From positions 310,001 through 374,000 of the forward strand of contig JAHDVF020000874.1 of assembly GCA_022606425.2 (NCBI GenBank): a stretch of 64,000 nucleotides of DNA. Reading direction: 5' to 3'. A program made the translations under genes and the position numbers. Under the pieces are notes generated by a model. That model searched no databases. It saw nothing but the letters and a program-made list of their open reading frames with translations, and was not told the DNA's origin. Below, piece by piece: positions 22,160-32,829 of this stretch. Each line of letters starts with the position of its first letter. The first letter of the stretch is position 1. Origin of the DNA: Lepidostoma basale. Taxonomy: Eukaryota; Arthropoda; Insecta; Trichoptera; Lepidostomatidae.

Positions 22160-22675
22160 GTATATTTAGTTAAATTCACTTTAGTTTATGGCAGAGAGTC
22201 GAAGCCCTAAAAATTCATAAAAATTAAACTCAATATAAACTATATAGGAATTATAAAAAATAAAAATATTTTTGTATTTTATAATGAACCTCAACCAAAA
22301 AATGTTCAATTAAAAACATCTAAATTCTATAGATTAAATGAAAAACCTTTGAATTTAAGTGTTATATAAACAACAGTTCGTCATTTCAATAAATGATATT
22401 ATACTTTAATAGGAGTAGATATTTTAACATACTATCTCTAAGGAGAGAAGAATTCTATCTGTTTGTTAAATAACCACAGTGAATCTCAGTCTGGGGAAAA
22501 TCTTCTACTCTTTTTATTCTTCTGTTGAATAATAGTTCTTCTATCTTCTAAGTAATGTTTCCTCATACATTTTCTACAGGATAGTCCTGAAGTTTATACG
22601 CTTAAAATTTTTCTAATTGAACAAGTTTTCACGAGAATCTTAAACAACAAGATAAGAGAATATTATGAGATACTT
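22160..22675. other. No gene recognised
   Basis: AT-rich, no long frame, no recognised repeat. Confidence 0.4.
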
Positions 22676-22679
22676 CTTC

Positions 22680-23040
22680 TTCATGTTCTTATCCTTTTAG
22701 ACCCTTGGCTTGTCCCTATTGTCAAACTGGCCTCAATTGGGATGCTGATTCCAAGCTATCCCTCCATCTTTTTGAAAGTTTTTCGGGGAGACTGTAGCCA
22801 ACATGATTCTGATGCCTTACAACGTTTGGGATTTATCATGTGAACGTGCGCATTCCAGTGTCTTCTGCGTTGTCTGGTCCATCGGACCCCATCCCACTCC
22901 CACCTTGCAGATTTCGCGGATAGCCGTGTTCCTCACCCAATCTCGAAGAGTCTTTCATGCCATTTCTCTTTCATGCCATTTCCGCATCTCTGTCATTAAC
23001 ACGTTAACTTCCTTCTCCCACCATCCATCCATCATAGTTT
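22680..23040 (-). pseudogene. Probable LINE tail fragment
   Basis: Minus strand: WWEKEVNVLMTEMRKWHERE, KTLRDWVRNTAIREICKVGV, GWGPMDQTTQKTLECARSH, ending in GAAGAAG near 22680. The LRD.+RN..IR.+C+V segment also occurs in LINE B. Frames are broken. Confidence 0.45.
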
Positions 23041-23164
23041 AAGTCTTCGAATACTTTATATTATTATTATTATATTAAAATTATTATGAATTAAAACGTA
23101 TGTTTTTTTAGAAGTTTCATTTTATTTTATAAGAATGACATATTTCAGTGAGTCATTTCCAACA

Positions 23165-23725
23165 AAAACAAACCATCACGCCGTTTCCCCGTAGGGGTAG
23201 GCAGAGAGAATGGACCGCCACACTACTCCATCCTGGCATACCTCTCTAGATTCCTACACAATTATACAGCGAGTCATACACGCATGACTCGGTTGATCGA
23301 TATGAGTCGATTCTTCCGACTTCTAACATGACCAACCTGTAAAATTTGATTAATTTGGTATTGCCGTGTTTTCCTCAGTCTGCCTCGATTCCGTACTCCA
23401 TTTACATCACTACCGTATAATTTCTTAACCATTCTTTCTCCATTCATGCGTTCCATATATCCGAACCAACGCAGCGATACTTTCATAATTTTGTTCATAA
23501 TACCTTCTTCCGCTCCATATTCTATTCTTATATCAGAATTTGAGATTCTGTCGTATATCGTTCTAATGCACATAGGGATCTCATCTCTACCGCACTTATT
23601 CTGCTCTCATCCTTCTTCTGCCAGTTCCATGCTTCGCGTCTATACATTAGAGTTGGGACCAGAACTCCATTGTGAACGACCGTTTTCGCTTTCATTGATA
23701 AATTCTTATTTTCAGTAACTATTTT
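23165..23725 (-). pseudogene. LINE A 3' fragment
   Basis: Minus frames: VVHNGVLVPTLMYRREAWNW, ISALRCPMCIRTIYDRISNS, then EYGAEEGIMNKIMKVSLRWF, GYMERMNGERMVKKLYGSDV, NGVRNRGRLRKTRQYQINQI, ending at the complement of the LINE A terminus near 23172. Largely one open frame, so comparatively recent, but lacking all upstream reverse-transcriptase domains. Confidence 0.85.
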
Positions 23726-23729
23726 AAAG

Positions 23730-24285
23730 CTCCGTTCACTTTTTCATAAATACCATAGTCATTTCCATAAAATATAATAAATTTCAACATAGTATAATTA
23801 AACTTTCATTAAAATAGTTCATGTTTGCGTTTTTGAATCCAACTGTACTTAACAGAAGAAAGGGGGGAAATGTAAAATTTTAAGAATTTTCCAGTCTACA
23901 AGCCATATTTCATACATTACTAGCATTTGTTACTATCCGTGGAACTATTTCACACTTTTAAGATTACGGGCGCTTTAAAAGTGGAGGGAGTGTGTGAGGT
24001 GGGCGTGAAATATAGACTGAATGTAGGTTTTATATGTCCGTGTCAAATTTGAGACATATTTTACAACATGGCAGCCGCAATCAGGCGAAGGGGAATGTAT
24101 GACGGAAATAAAACTGTAAATGTGGTTCCGAGTTTCTCCGTAAATATTGTGGGAAGATTGCCAATACTTTTGTTACCCATTCAACGCTCCTTCTAAAGGA
24201 AATACTTCTAATATTTTTGCACATTAGTTCTATCTAAGTATATTCATAGCCACTTGACTCAAATAAAACTCTTTATTTTTTATTT
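23730..24285. other. No gene recognised
   Basis: AT-rich; 'catttccataaaatataata' at 23759 matches the theta-family flank. Confidence 0.4.
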
Positions 24286-24289
24286 AGTA

Positions 24290-24425
24290 CCGGGTAATTC
24301 TAAAGTTTTAAAATATTTCTTCTGTATTCACCATCACTTTGCGTTGTGCTTTCACATTTGAATATCTTTTTTGAAACATTGTATTATTTTGAACTTTTCA
24401 CAATCATGATTCGGGACACTGAAAT
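24290..24425 (-). repeat. Family beta fragment, hammerhead core deleted
   Basis: Minus strand begins 'tttcagtgtcccgaatcatg', i.e. the end of beta's stem II, a mutated GAAAC and stem III, with CTGAAGA and the first half of stem II lost. The downstream 'acattgtattattttg' and 'caccatcactttgcgttgtg' complement match the copy at 40840-40920. Confidence 0.55.
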
Positions 24426-24439
24426 TTTACATATAAATA

Positions 24440-24985
24440 TAACTAACTAACCATCAAGCCGTTTCCCCGAAGGAGTAGGCAGAAATAATGGACTGCCACA
24501 CATTTCTTTCATGTCACATTTCTCTCGCTTCCTCAACATTCATACTTATGACATTTAAACATACAATTTCATTATAAATAAAACACTTGTTTTTTAACAC
24601 TTGAGTATAATATTTTAAACGACTAGTTTCAAGCTACAGATGCTTCCATCTACAGGTTTCAATATAAACTTCCGAAACTAGTCAATTAAAATATAATACT
24701 CAAGTGGTAAAAAACAAATGTTTTATTTATAATTTAATCATGTCCTACCACAAAATGAATGTCGAAACATTGAATAACATACAATTTCATGATGTCATGA
24801 CTCCTCACGTGGCCGAAATTCAATATTTGATTTATTTGATCATGCCACGTTTTTCTCAGTCTTCCTCTTGTTCTAGTTCCATTAACATCGTTAACGTTTA
24901 CTTTTTTTTACCATTCTTCCTTCATTCATTCTTTCCATGTGTCCAAACCATCTTAATGATCCTTTCATTATTTTATAACTTTAAA
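24440..24985 (-). pseudogene. LINE A fragment interrupted by a foldback element
   Basis: The LINE A terminus starts at 24448; text EEARE..HERNVWQSIISAYSF on the right-hand side of the gap continues with INQILNFGHV-type text from 24800 to HMERMNEGRMVKKSKR near 24930 and KMVWTHGK. The gap 24558-24790 holds the foldback insert. LINE sequence between MNVEEA and the RNRRAC segment is lost. Confidence 0.75.
24558..24790. mobile_element. Foldback element with 15-bp direct repeats
   Basis: Bounded by identical 15-mers aacatacaatttcat at 24558-24572 and 24776-24790. Inside, 24573-24635 and 24683-24745 are inverted copies ('ttataaataaaacacttg', 'cttgagtataatatttta'). Minus strand of the left arm reads CTGTAGA..GCTTGAAACTAGTC, plus strand of the right arm ends CCGAAACTAGTC, so both arms carry the hammerhead-like 3' half GAAAC-TA-GTC. 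Inferred to be a complete insertion with its target duplication. Confidence 0.75.
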
Positions 24986-24989
24986 TAAT

Positions 24990-25205
24990 CTAGAAATTTT
25001 GGGAAAATAAAAAGGCCATTAAAGACAACGAAGATATTATAAACAACCAATTTAATTTAACATCTAGCCCCATAATTGATTTATTTCCCTTGTCTTATAA
25101 TTAAAACTAAACAACAATTTACCCTGCTGATATATAATTTTTTTTCCCCCTTCAATTTTTTACTATCATTTATTGTATAAGTAACAATTCTCTATCATTT
25201 AACTG
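24990..25205. other. No gene recognised
   Basis: AT-rich spacer; 'agccccataattgatttatt' recurs at 41432-41452, so it is part of a beta-family repeat. Confidence 0.45.
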
Positions 25206-25209
25206 TTAA

Positions 25210-25262
25210 AATTCATACACTGAAGAAGGGAAGTTTGTGACCCGAAACATGTTTGTGAAAAG
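25210..25262 (+). ncRNA. Hammerhead-like ribozyme motif, family beta (complete core)
   Basis: CTGAAGA 25220-25226, extra A, stem II GGG (25228-25230) with CCC (25241-25243), GAAA 25244-25247, stem III AC..GT with AT between, H17 = T25253. Stem I: TACA (25216-25219) pairs with TGTG (25254-25257), including one U-G. All catalytic-core positions match apart from the extra base. The copies at 41507 and 40956 (minus) keep the same stem I, so the pairing is conserved in the family. Confidence 0.65.
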
Positions 25263-25389
25263 TGCATAAATTTGTAGTAATAATACAATGTTTCCAAAGA
25301 GTTATTCTTATTTTAAAATATTTTTTAAGGATATCAAAATATGTAAAAATATTCATCTATTTTTCGTGCATATATTCTACTTTCATTTT

Positions 25390-25665
25390 AATTTTGATAT
25401 TTCATTTATTCGTCGGTACAAGAACACCATTGTGTACTGAATTTTAGCTTTTTTGGATAAGCTTTAGTTTTCGATGGAAATTTTTAGCGTACCATTTACT
25501 TTGTTACCTTATTTTAATACCGCTCAACCTTTTTTACATTTGCCCATCATATGTAAAGATACTTCATAAATATACAAATTCATCAACTTGTTCCACATTG
25601 TTACCATTTACCTTTCTTCTTTTTCAAACTCATTACCTTAGACTTGTTCATATTCATCATCAGAT
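25390..25665 (-). pseudogene. LINE A fragment, upstream part of tail
   Basis: Minus strand: DLMMNMNKSKVMSLKKKKG, KW.QCGTS...NLYIYEVSLH, then VNGTLKISIENLSLSKKAKI and QYTMVFLYRR. It corresponds to the end of the reverse transcriptase domain (the NKSKVM segment follows the FADD catalytic box in such proteins) and the region just before YGSE. It extends further 5' than any other LINE A copy here. Confidence 0.65.
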
Positions 25666-25799
25666 CATATCACATGTATACATACCTCATAGATACTAGA
25701 TCTCAGTTTAATTATTTATTTACAGAAATAACGTGTTGCGTCTTGCTAAAGTAAAATTTCCAAAAATATAATAAAACTTTTAGAAAACTGACGTTTAAT

Positions 25800-26330
25800 T
25801 ATATTATATGTATTAAAAATTAACGTTAGCACAATTGATTTTTTTTTTAATAATATGACAATCAGTAGAAGTGACGATATTTATATGTGAGGATATGTTA
25901 GTTCAAGTCAATTTTATCTAAAAATATATTATCCATTAGAGTAGACCACCGACCCCTTTACAAGAAATATATTTCCAATTCCCCCTCTCCTATAAAAGAC
26001 TCAATCAATTATTTAAATAATGTTTAAGATTTTATTTCTAATCACAAAGTGTAAATTAAAAAAGATTATCAAATGTTTTGTGTTTATTATTTCTTTAACA
26101 ATGATTTACAGTTCTACATTAAACATTTAATACGAATCAAATGTCTGTTTTGACATATTTTGCCTTTCTAAGGCATTATGTATTAAAAATTAACGTTAAA
26201 ACAATTCATTTGGTTCTTTTTTAAATTATATTACACAATCAGTAGAAGAGACGATGTTTATATGTGAGGATATGTTAGTTCAACTCAATTTTATCCAAAA
26301 AAAAACTTATCCATTAGAGTCATTTTCCTT
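25800..26330. repeat. Direct duplication, period about 370 bp
   Basis: The text 'gtattaaaaattaacgtt' begins at about 25808 and 26178, each followed by 'caatcagtagaag', 'gacgat', 'tttatatgtgaggatatg' and 'ttatccattagagt'. Between them is sequence shared with the hAT element at 26608 ('acaagaaatatatttcca'). Confidence 0.75.
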
Positions 26331-26607
26331 TTTGGAATAAAAATTTATGGAACTTTTTGGGACACATTAGTTGTTTACGAATGGAGTTAGTGCTATTTGA
26401 GTATGAAGCTGCCAGAAGCTTTTAAAAGCTTAATACATTTCCACGGCGATCGGTCAAAGTGTAATACTAGCAGATACAACTGGATGCCGCACACAAGGCT
26501 ACTATTTTTTGTTTAACAGATCGATCGGTGTGAATCGTAGCATTTGGTCAAGTTTAGCGCAAATGTCTGTAGATTTCTAGATCCTTTAAAATAACAAAGG
26601 TTTTCAC

Positions 26608-27149
26608 CATAGGTTCCCAACCTTTTATAGACCCCCAACCCCCTACAAGAAATATATTTCCAATGCCCCCTCTCCTATAATAGTATCAATCAATTATTAA
26701 AACATTTATTTATTTATAATCACAAAGTGTAAATTAAAAAAGATTATCAAATGTATTGTGTATATTATTTCTTGAACAATGATGTAAAAATCTACATAAA
26801 ATATTTAATACGAATCAAATGTCTGTTTTGAAATATTTTGTCTTTCTAAGGCATTATGAAATGCCTAAAAATGGCAAAATGAACAGACGTAAATAAGACA
26901 CAGTAAATACAATAGATTTGAAAATCTTTAAAATTTCCAATTTTCCAACTAAAGCATTATATTTCCATATAAAGTGTCCATATACGGTATTATTCAAAGT
27001 ATTTTCATTTTCATTTATTAAAATTCATATGCCACGGTTATCCGTCTTGACTACCTCAATACCCCCCATTTACCTTTGACCCGCTACAGACCCCATTGAT
27101 ATCTGCAGCTTTTTCTGGGGGGCGGTAACACCCCCGTTTGGAACATATA
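26608..27149. mobile_element. hAT-type non-autonomous element with perfect 8-bp TSD
   Basis: Ends CATAGGTTCCCAACC and GTTTGGAACATATA (complement TATATGTTCCAAAC) form a hAT-like inverted repeat with flanking 'gaccccc'/'ggggg' text. The 8-mer gttttcac stands at 26600-26607 and 27150-27157. Length 542 bp, no transposase. Related internal sequence lies at 25945-26180. Inside, near 26850, is a 'ctaaggcattatgaaatgcc' text like family theta. Confidence 0.85.
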
Positions 27150-27440
27150 GTTTTCACGCATACATATTAAAAAAAAAATCATGGCCTTAGTTTGGTATAG
27201 AATATGTTCATAATATATCTTAAATATCACTTCTTATTCCATAAAATAATATAACGGTTGTTGTTTGAAAAAATAAGTTAAAAACGTTTAGTTTATTGAA
27301 CAATGATGTAAAATTCCAAATTAAATAATTAATATGAATAAACATGTCCGTTTAGATGTTTTTTATATATTTTATGAACATTATCTTGAGCTTTGGCATT
27401 ATCAAATGCACATTTGAAGTCAAACGTTTTCAAAAATATA

Positions 27441-27807
27441 ATGAAAACTTATAACTAACTAACTAAAACTAACTAACTGATGGTGTCATGAACAAAATAA
27501 TGAAAGGATCATTAAGATGGTTTGGACATATGGAAAGAATGAATGAAGAAAGAATGGTAAAAAAATTATATGTTAACGATGTAAATGGAACCAGAAATAG
27601 AGGAAGACCGAGGAAAATGTGGCACGATCAAATAAATCAAATATTAAATGTCGGCCATGTGAGGAGTCAGAGAAATCGGCGCGCGTGCAAGACACGATGT
27701 ATGAATGTTGAGGAAATGAGAGAAATATGTCAGGAAAGAAAGGTGTGGCAGTCCATTCTTTCTGCCTACCCCTTCGGGGAGACGGCGTGATGGTTATGAA
27801 AACTTAT
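27441..27807 (+). mobile_element. LINE A insertion with 12-bp TSD and inverted tail at its 5' end
   Basis: The 12-mer atgaaaacttat occurs at 27441-27452 and 27796-27807. The insert begins with (AACT)n (27453-27478), the reverse complement of the LINE's own 3' tail, then reads NDGVMNKIMKGSLRWFGHME, RMNEERMVKKLYVNDVNGTR, NRGRPRKMWHDQINQILNVG, HVRSQRNRRACKTRCMNVEE (frame 27488-27790) and ends at 'gacggcgtgatggtt'. The 100-codon frame is intact, but lacks the endonuclease and reverse transcriptase. Confidence 0.9.
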
Positions 27808-27814
27808 GGTTTTT

Positions 27815-28325
27815 ATAAAATATTCGGAATTAAGCAATCCATATTTTTAAAATTTCAAACAATGTATTTTAGAGTAAACCATTAAAAAAAATTAAAACCT
27901 TATTTATTTTGAACTAAAATCAGAAACAAACTACACACAAACAGTAAAAATCTTATAAAGAAAAAGAACAAGAAATTTATACCATTCAAAAACTTTTTTA
28001 ATTTTTTGTTTTATCTATTTTGATTTTTACAATTTTTGAGAAACTTAATAACGAGTATCACACAAAAACTTCACTTGTACTCATTATGTGAACTGGGAAT
28101 TTAGTCTCGAAAATAATTTATCATTCGCTCGCTACCCCTTTGTTACCTGTTGACATGTGGAAATATGGCTGACATAATTCGTAATAAACCTCATTTCATT
28201 TGTGTGTCTCATACCAGATATGAATATAATAGGACAACTTTAACCTCAACCAAAATATTATTTGATTATTTATTTACTTTCCCTTAACTGAATATTTCTA
28301 ATCTTTTTTTAAATGTAAAACAAAA
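27815..28325. other. No gene recognised
   Basis: AT-rich, nothing identified. Confidence 0.45.
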
Positions 28326-28329
28326 AAAA

Positions 28330-28915
28330 ATAACTAATTAACCATTACGCCGTCTCCCCGAAGGGGTAGGCAGAAAGAATGGACTGCCACACTTTTCTTT
28401 CCTGACATATTTCTCTCGCTCCCTCAACGTTCTTCGTGGCAGACGACCTTCGTGGCAGAGTGGTTAGAAGCTCTGACTTCCATATCGAAGGTCCCGGGTT
28501 CAATTCCCGGCGATGGTAGTGTGATTGTCACATTGTCTTTGGTCTGGTGTAGAATTCACGTGACAATAAAATGGCGATAGATTGGCTACCTATCACATGT
28601 CATGAGAATCAATATAATAGCTGAAAAAATAAATTGTATACAGTAATTGGGTTCAAACGACCTGTTGTATACAAAAAAAAAAAAAAACATTCATATATCG
28701 TGTCATGCACGCGTGTCGATTTCTCTGACTCTTTACATGGCCGCCATTCAATATTTAATATATTTGATCGTGCCACGTTTTCCTCGGTCTTCTTCTATTT
28801 CTAGTCTAGTTTGCATCGTTAACGTATACTTTTTTTACTATTCTTTCTTCATTCATTCTTTCCATGTGTCCAAACCATCTTAATAATCCTTTCATTATTT
28901 TGTTAGCTAGCTGGT
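28330..28915 (-). pseudogene. LINE A 3' fragment split by a SINE
   Basis: Minus strand: IMKGLLRWFGHMERMNEERI, VKKVYVNDAN, RRPRKTWHDQIY, RRACMTRYMN on the right side of the SINE, and EGARE..QERKVWQSILSAYPF on the left side, ending at the complement of the tail near 28332. The SINE (28433-28690) divides 'aacattc'. Confidence 0.85.
28433..28690 (+). mobile_element. tRNA-derived SINE, full length with poly(A)
   Basis: A box 'gtggcagagtggttagaagc', B box 'ggttcaattcc', body 'gtgtagaattcacgtgac', 'tggcgatagattggctacc', 'gtaattgggttcaaacgacc' and terminal A13. Target repeats aacgttc / aacattc flank it in LINE A. The first 20 bases 'ttcgtggcag' are partly duplicated at the 5' end. Confidence 0.88.
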
Positions 28916-29059
28916 ATCAACAGACTGGACCAGTCTATTGAACATGTACACATATATACGAGTACACATACGTACATTCATTCACTTACACATACGAGTA
29001 CTTGTATATACATTTTTTTATATATACACACAGGTACAAACACACTTACACAATTATAT

Positions 29060-29480
29060 AAAAAATGGATAGTAAAGTAGGGAAGCGTGTGACTGGCAGT
29101 AGAAAGATAAAAGCAGAATAAATGCGGAGGTGATATCCATTTGACGTATGTGTGATAAAACGTTATAAGACAGAATTTGAAATACTGGCACCAGAAAGTA
29201 ATCTAGAGCAAAAAATTATTATGAATACAATTTTTATTAGATCACTGCTTTGGTTTGGATGTTTGGAACGCATGGATTAATAAAGAATGGTTAAGACAGA
29301 TGACCAAGAGAGACGTTGCGTGACCAAATTATTCAAATTTTAAACGTTGGTCATTTTATCGAATTTACGTGCGTGTATGATCCGTTGTATGAATGTGGTG
29401 GAGGCTAGAGGTGTTTCAGAATATAGTATTGTGATGGTCCACCCTCTCTGCCTCTCCATCCGGAGAAATGGCATGACGTA
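29060..29480 (+). pseudogene. LINE A 3' fragment, diverged
   Basis: Plus text SKVGKRVTGSRKIKAE, then LEQKIIMNTIFIRSLLWFGC, LERMD, MVKTD, TLRDQIIQILNVGHFI, RACMIRCMNVVEARGVSEYS and a terminus 'atccggagaaatggcatgacg'. Frameshifts throughout. Confidence 0.7.
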
Positions 29481-29489
29481 ATCGTGGTT

Positions 29490-30080
29490 GTAAACGGTAG
29501 AATTAAAAAAAAAAAAAAAACGAAAACTTTAACATTCGTTTAACACAAATTTGTATAGTACATACAATCAAAAACAAAAATAACAAAAGTTTCCTTTTAA
29601 ATAATGTATCTTACTTGTAAATAAGTGCATTAAATAAATAATTATAGGAATGGTGGCCTTTGAGAACTTGTTTTCATAAGATTGCATTTTTAGATCAGAA
29701 CACATTTAACAAGTTTGTTATATACTAAAAAGTGCAATACATAAATAAAAAATTAAGATGTTGTTTAATAATCCTCATATTCATTCGCATATTTAAAAAA
29801 CAGATGATTATTTCTAATAAAAGTGTCACCTCCCCTGTTTACATGCGAATAACCAAATTCATTGTTTTGTTCTAAAATATCATCTCGAGCTATTTATACC
29901 AGACTCTGGTACTATTATTTTGTGTCTGTTTATTTCTATGCAATTAAATCTTATCAAATTTGTTGAGTAATATATATGTATAGAATTCGAATGGAAACAA
30001 CTTGCTTGGTTTGATAGCAAACAACCATTGTATTAATAGTATTTTCACTCGTATGCACAGCTGTCAATTAATAAATATTT
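29490..30080. other. No gene recognised
   Basis: AT-rich; no recognised repeat or frame. Confidence 0.45.
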
Positions 30081-30087
30081 TATATTA

Positions 30088-30190
30088 TCCAGACGACCTT
30101 CGTGGCAGAGAAGTAAGAGCTCTAACTTCCATTCCGAAGGTCCCGGGTTCGATTCAACCTTCATTTTCCAGTTCCATGCTTCGCTTCTAA
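30088..30190 (+). mobile_element. SINE head fragment joined to LINE A fragment
   Basis: 30090-30157 is the tRNA-like head ('gaccttcgtggcagag', 'gaaggtcccgggttcgattc') without the body. It is followed by 'ttccagttccatgcttcgc' (minus-strand LINE A, the EAWNW(Q) segment). The head was cut after the B box. Confidence 0.65.
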
Positions 30191-30194
30191 CATA

Positions 30195-30715
30195 AGTTAA
30201 TACATAGATTATCCTTAAAAAGAAATGTTTGTGCGATTACAAATAAATTTATTTAGTTTTACCACCATATGCGATAATGGGGCGAAAGGTGTGCGCCTAA
30301 AATAGATTAACCCCAACGTTCCTACGTTTCAGGCAGAACCGTTAGAATAACAGGTAAAACGGTGTTTTTCGGTGCTTAGATAAGATTAATCACGGCACGT
30401 GTGGTTGTACATGATGGGAGAAAGTGGAACGCGTAGGAATTGTGAATAAAAAATGGTGAACTAACTTTTAACAAGTTTTTTCTAACCAGTCTGGACTCGG
30501 GAATCCAATTTTGTTCGTAATTCCCTAGTCGACAAAAAATCTGGTCACCCCAAGGCAAAGTGCAAACGTCATTAGTAATTACGCACTTTAATGACATTTT
30601 TTTTTTTATGATACAATTAGATAAAAAAATTCTACAAAAACATTTAATAATTTTTTGATTTTATTTTATCTAGTTCGAGATATTAATATTTAAAATAAAT
30701 TAAACACTATATGCA
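30195..30715. other. No gene recognised
   Basis: Less AT-rich at 30260-30600, with a 73-codon minus frame lacking a recognised motif. Confidence 0.4.
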
Positions 30716-30799
30716 TACAAACTACTTTATTTGAGGCAAACAGCGTCAACCGGAGTCTTCAACACAAACTGACACTTCTTTGGGGCTATACACAGTTTG

Positions 30800-31455
30800 T
30801 GTGTATTCCAACATTAAATCTCCATAGACAAGACAAAGAGCATGGTTATATCAAGGCAACCAGTACGATGTAAGCTTGCATTAGACAATAAAATAATAAA
30901 ACAAGTGATGAATTTCAAGTACTTGGGTGTTGATGTATCAAGCAGCAGTGACCTCTACGGAAAAGTAAGTGAACTAACAAACAGAGCCGCCGTTGTGGCT
31001 GGTTGCTTGGCGAATGCTGTTTGGAAAAATAAAAATATGCTAAAGGAGAGTAAGATTCGAATCTACAAGACATGCGTACGATCAATAATGACATATGGAA
31101 TAAAAACGAGAGCTGACACCATCAGAACAAAAAGTCTCCTAAGAACCACAGAAATGAAGACTCTCCGATCCTTTGCGGGAACGACACTCCGAGACAGAAT
31201 AATAAATTCTGAAAAAAGAAAGAACTGCAATGTAGGATAATATATGTCGTGCGATAGGGAATCATGTGGAAAGAGCATGTTCTGAAAGAGTGATAAATAT
31301 AGGCACAAATAAAGTATCAACAGGAACTCGACCTGCAGGAAGACCACCTAAAGATGGCGAGACAGTTGGACATCTGCATCCCAGGAACAGGCCCCGAGAA
31401 AAAACAGGACACAGTCCTAAATAAAGCAGAGGAAGAAGAAGAAGAAGACGTATGT
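30800..31455 (+). pseudogene. LINE B 3' fragment with (GAA)n tail
   Basis: Frame 30842-31240: MNFKYLGVDVSSSSDLYGKV, SELTNRAAVVAGCLANAVW, KESKIRIYKTCVRSIMTYGI, TEMKTLRSFAGTTLRDRII. FKYLGVxxSS and the RIYKTCVRPIMTYG motif mark the thumb/post-palm region of a non-LTR reverse transcriptase. After a frameshift near 31235 come the WKEHVLKE.-type, GRPPK.WRDSW and SASQEQ parts and GAAGAAGAAGAAG at 31430-31447. It is the longest LINE B copy here, but lacks the catalytic FADD box. Confidence 0.85.
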
Positions 31456-31619
31456 AGTATTTTAGTGGATAATAAACAACGTTATCTTTCAATTTCTAAA
31501 GTGTATTTCAATGGAATTCCACAGTGTTAATGCCTAACTTTCAATAAATTGTATTTAATTTCAATTCTACAGAACTGACTCAGTGAAACTCTGGGGTTTT
31601 TTGACTATCTATAAGAAAC

Positions 31620-32285
31620 AAACAAACAAACCATCACGCCGTTTCTCCGCAGGGATAAGGAGAGAGAATGGACCGCCACACTACTCTATCCTGGCAAACC
31701 TCTCTAGATTCCTCCACATTCATACGACGAGTCATACACGCACGTCGATTCCTCCGACTTCTAACATGACCAACATTTAAAATTTGATTAATTTGGTCAT
31801 GTCATGTTTTCCTCGGTCTGCCTCGGCTCCGTACCCCATTTACATCATTAACGTATACTTTCTTAACCATTCTTTCTCCATCCATGCGTTCCATATGTCC
31901 GAACCAATGCAGCGATCCTTTCATAATTTTGTTCATAATACCTTCTTCCGCTCTACATTCCTTTCTTATATATATTATAGTCGACCTTCGTGGCATGATG
32001 GTTAGAGCTCTGACTTCTATACCGAAGATCCCGGGTTCGATTCCCGGCGATGGCAGGGTGATTGTCACACTGTCGTTGTTCTGATATAGAATTCGCGTGA
32101 CAATAAAATGGCGATAGATTGGCTACCTATCACATGTCATGAGAATCAATATAATAGCTAAAATAATTTGTATATAGTAAATGGGTTCAAACGACCTGTC
32201 GTGTACAAGGAAAAAAATAAGATTAAAAAGATATCAGCATTTGATAATTCTGTCATATATCGTTCTACCAAACTGTCTTTTTTTT
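31620..32285 (-). pseudogene. LINE A 3' fragment split by a SINE
   Basis: Minus frame: ERKECRAEEGIMNKIMKGSL, HWFGHMERMDGERMVKKVYV, NDVNGVRSRGRPRKT, then MTRRMNVEESREVCQDRVVW and the terminus near 31630. The SINE (31975-32215) lies between this and 'atcagcatttgataattctg' on its right. Confidence 0.8.
31975..32215 (+). mobile_element. tRNA-derived SINE
   Basis: A box 'gtggcatgatggttagagc', B box 'ggttcgattcc', body 'gatatagaattcgcgtgac', 'tggcgatagattggctacc', 'atgggttcaaacgacctgtc' and a short A-rich end. Nested in LINE A (minus). Confidence 0.88.
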
Positions 32286-32295
32286 TAAATTTCGA

Positions 32296-32340
32296 TTTAC
32301 AGCCGAGGAAACCATGAAAAACCTCGGCTGAAACATTTAG
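32296..32340 (+). ncRNA. 9-bp stem-loop followed by GAAAC
   Basis: CAGCCGAGG (32300-32308) pairs perfectly with CCTCGGCTG (32322-32330), and the last G starts GAAAC, as stem II precedes GAAAC in the hammerhead-like units. The upstream 'ttcgattta' is not a CUGANGA match, so it may be a decayed or different unit. Confidence 0.4.
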
Positions 32341-32344
32341 AATA

Positions 32345-32825
32345 TGACTATAGGAAGAATAAAACTTTGGTCTTTCAGCAGTTTGCCTCCTGGGCGTGGT
32401 AATTCAGCGGCAAGTTAAATTGTAACATGCTAGTTATTGCGTTCAACATAGCCAGCCCGAAATAGTACCGGTACTTAGCTTGCTAAATTGGCGTAGGTAC
32501 AAGTCTAAATGATGATTTGTGTACTCGTATATTCACGGTTAAAATAAAACCTAAAATTGTAGAACAAATTTCGCAACTGAGATTTAAAAACGGAACATTT
32601 AAAAACCTAATTTAGAAAAAATCTGAAACATATGAAAAAAAATACAAGTAAATTTTTCTGAAAAACCTTTTCTATTACCTGAAAATTAGCGACATTTCTA
32701 TATTATGTTTATCTTACTTTAAGAATTGATTTTTTTCAATCGGTCATTTACTAAGTACTTGAATTTCTAGATAATCCATTGTTTTGATGGAAGCACTTTG
32801 ATATTTCAATATTATTAACTGTTAT
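32345..32825. other. No gene recognised
   Basis: AT-rich without assignable features. Confidence 0.4.
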
Positions 32826-32829
32826 ACAA

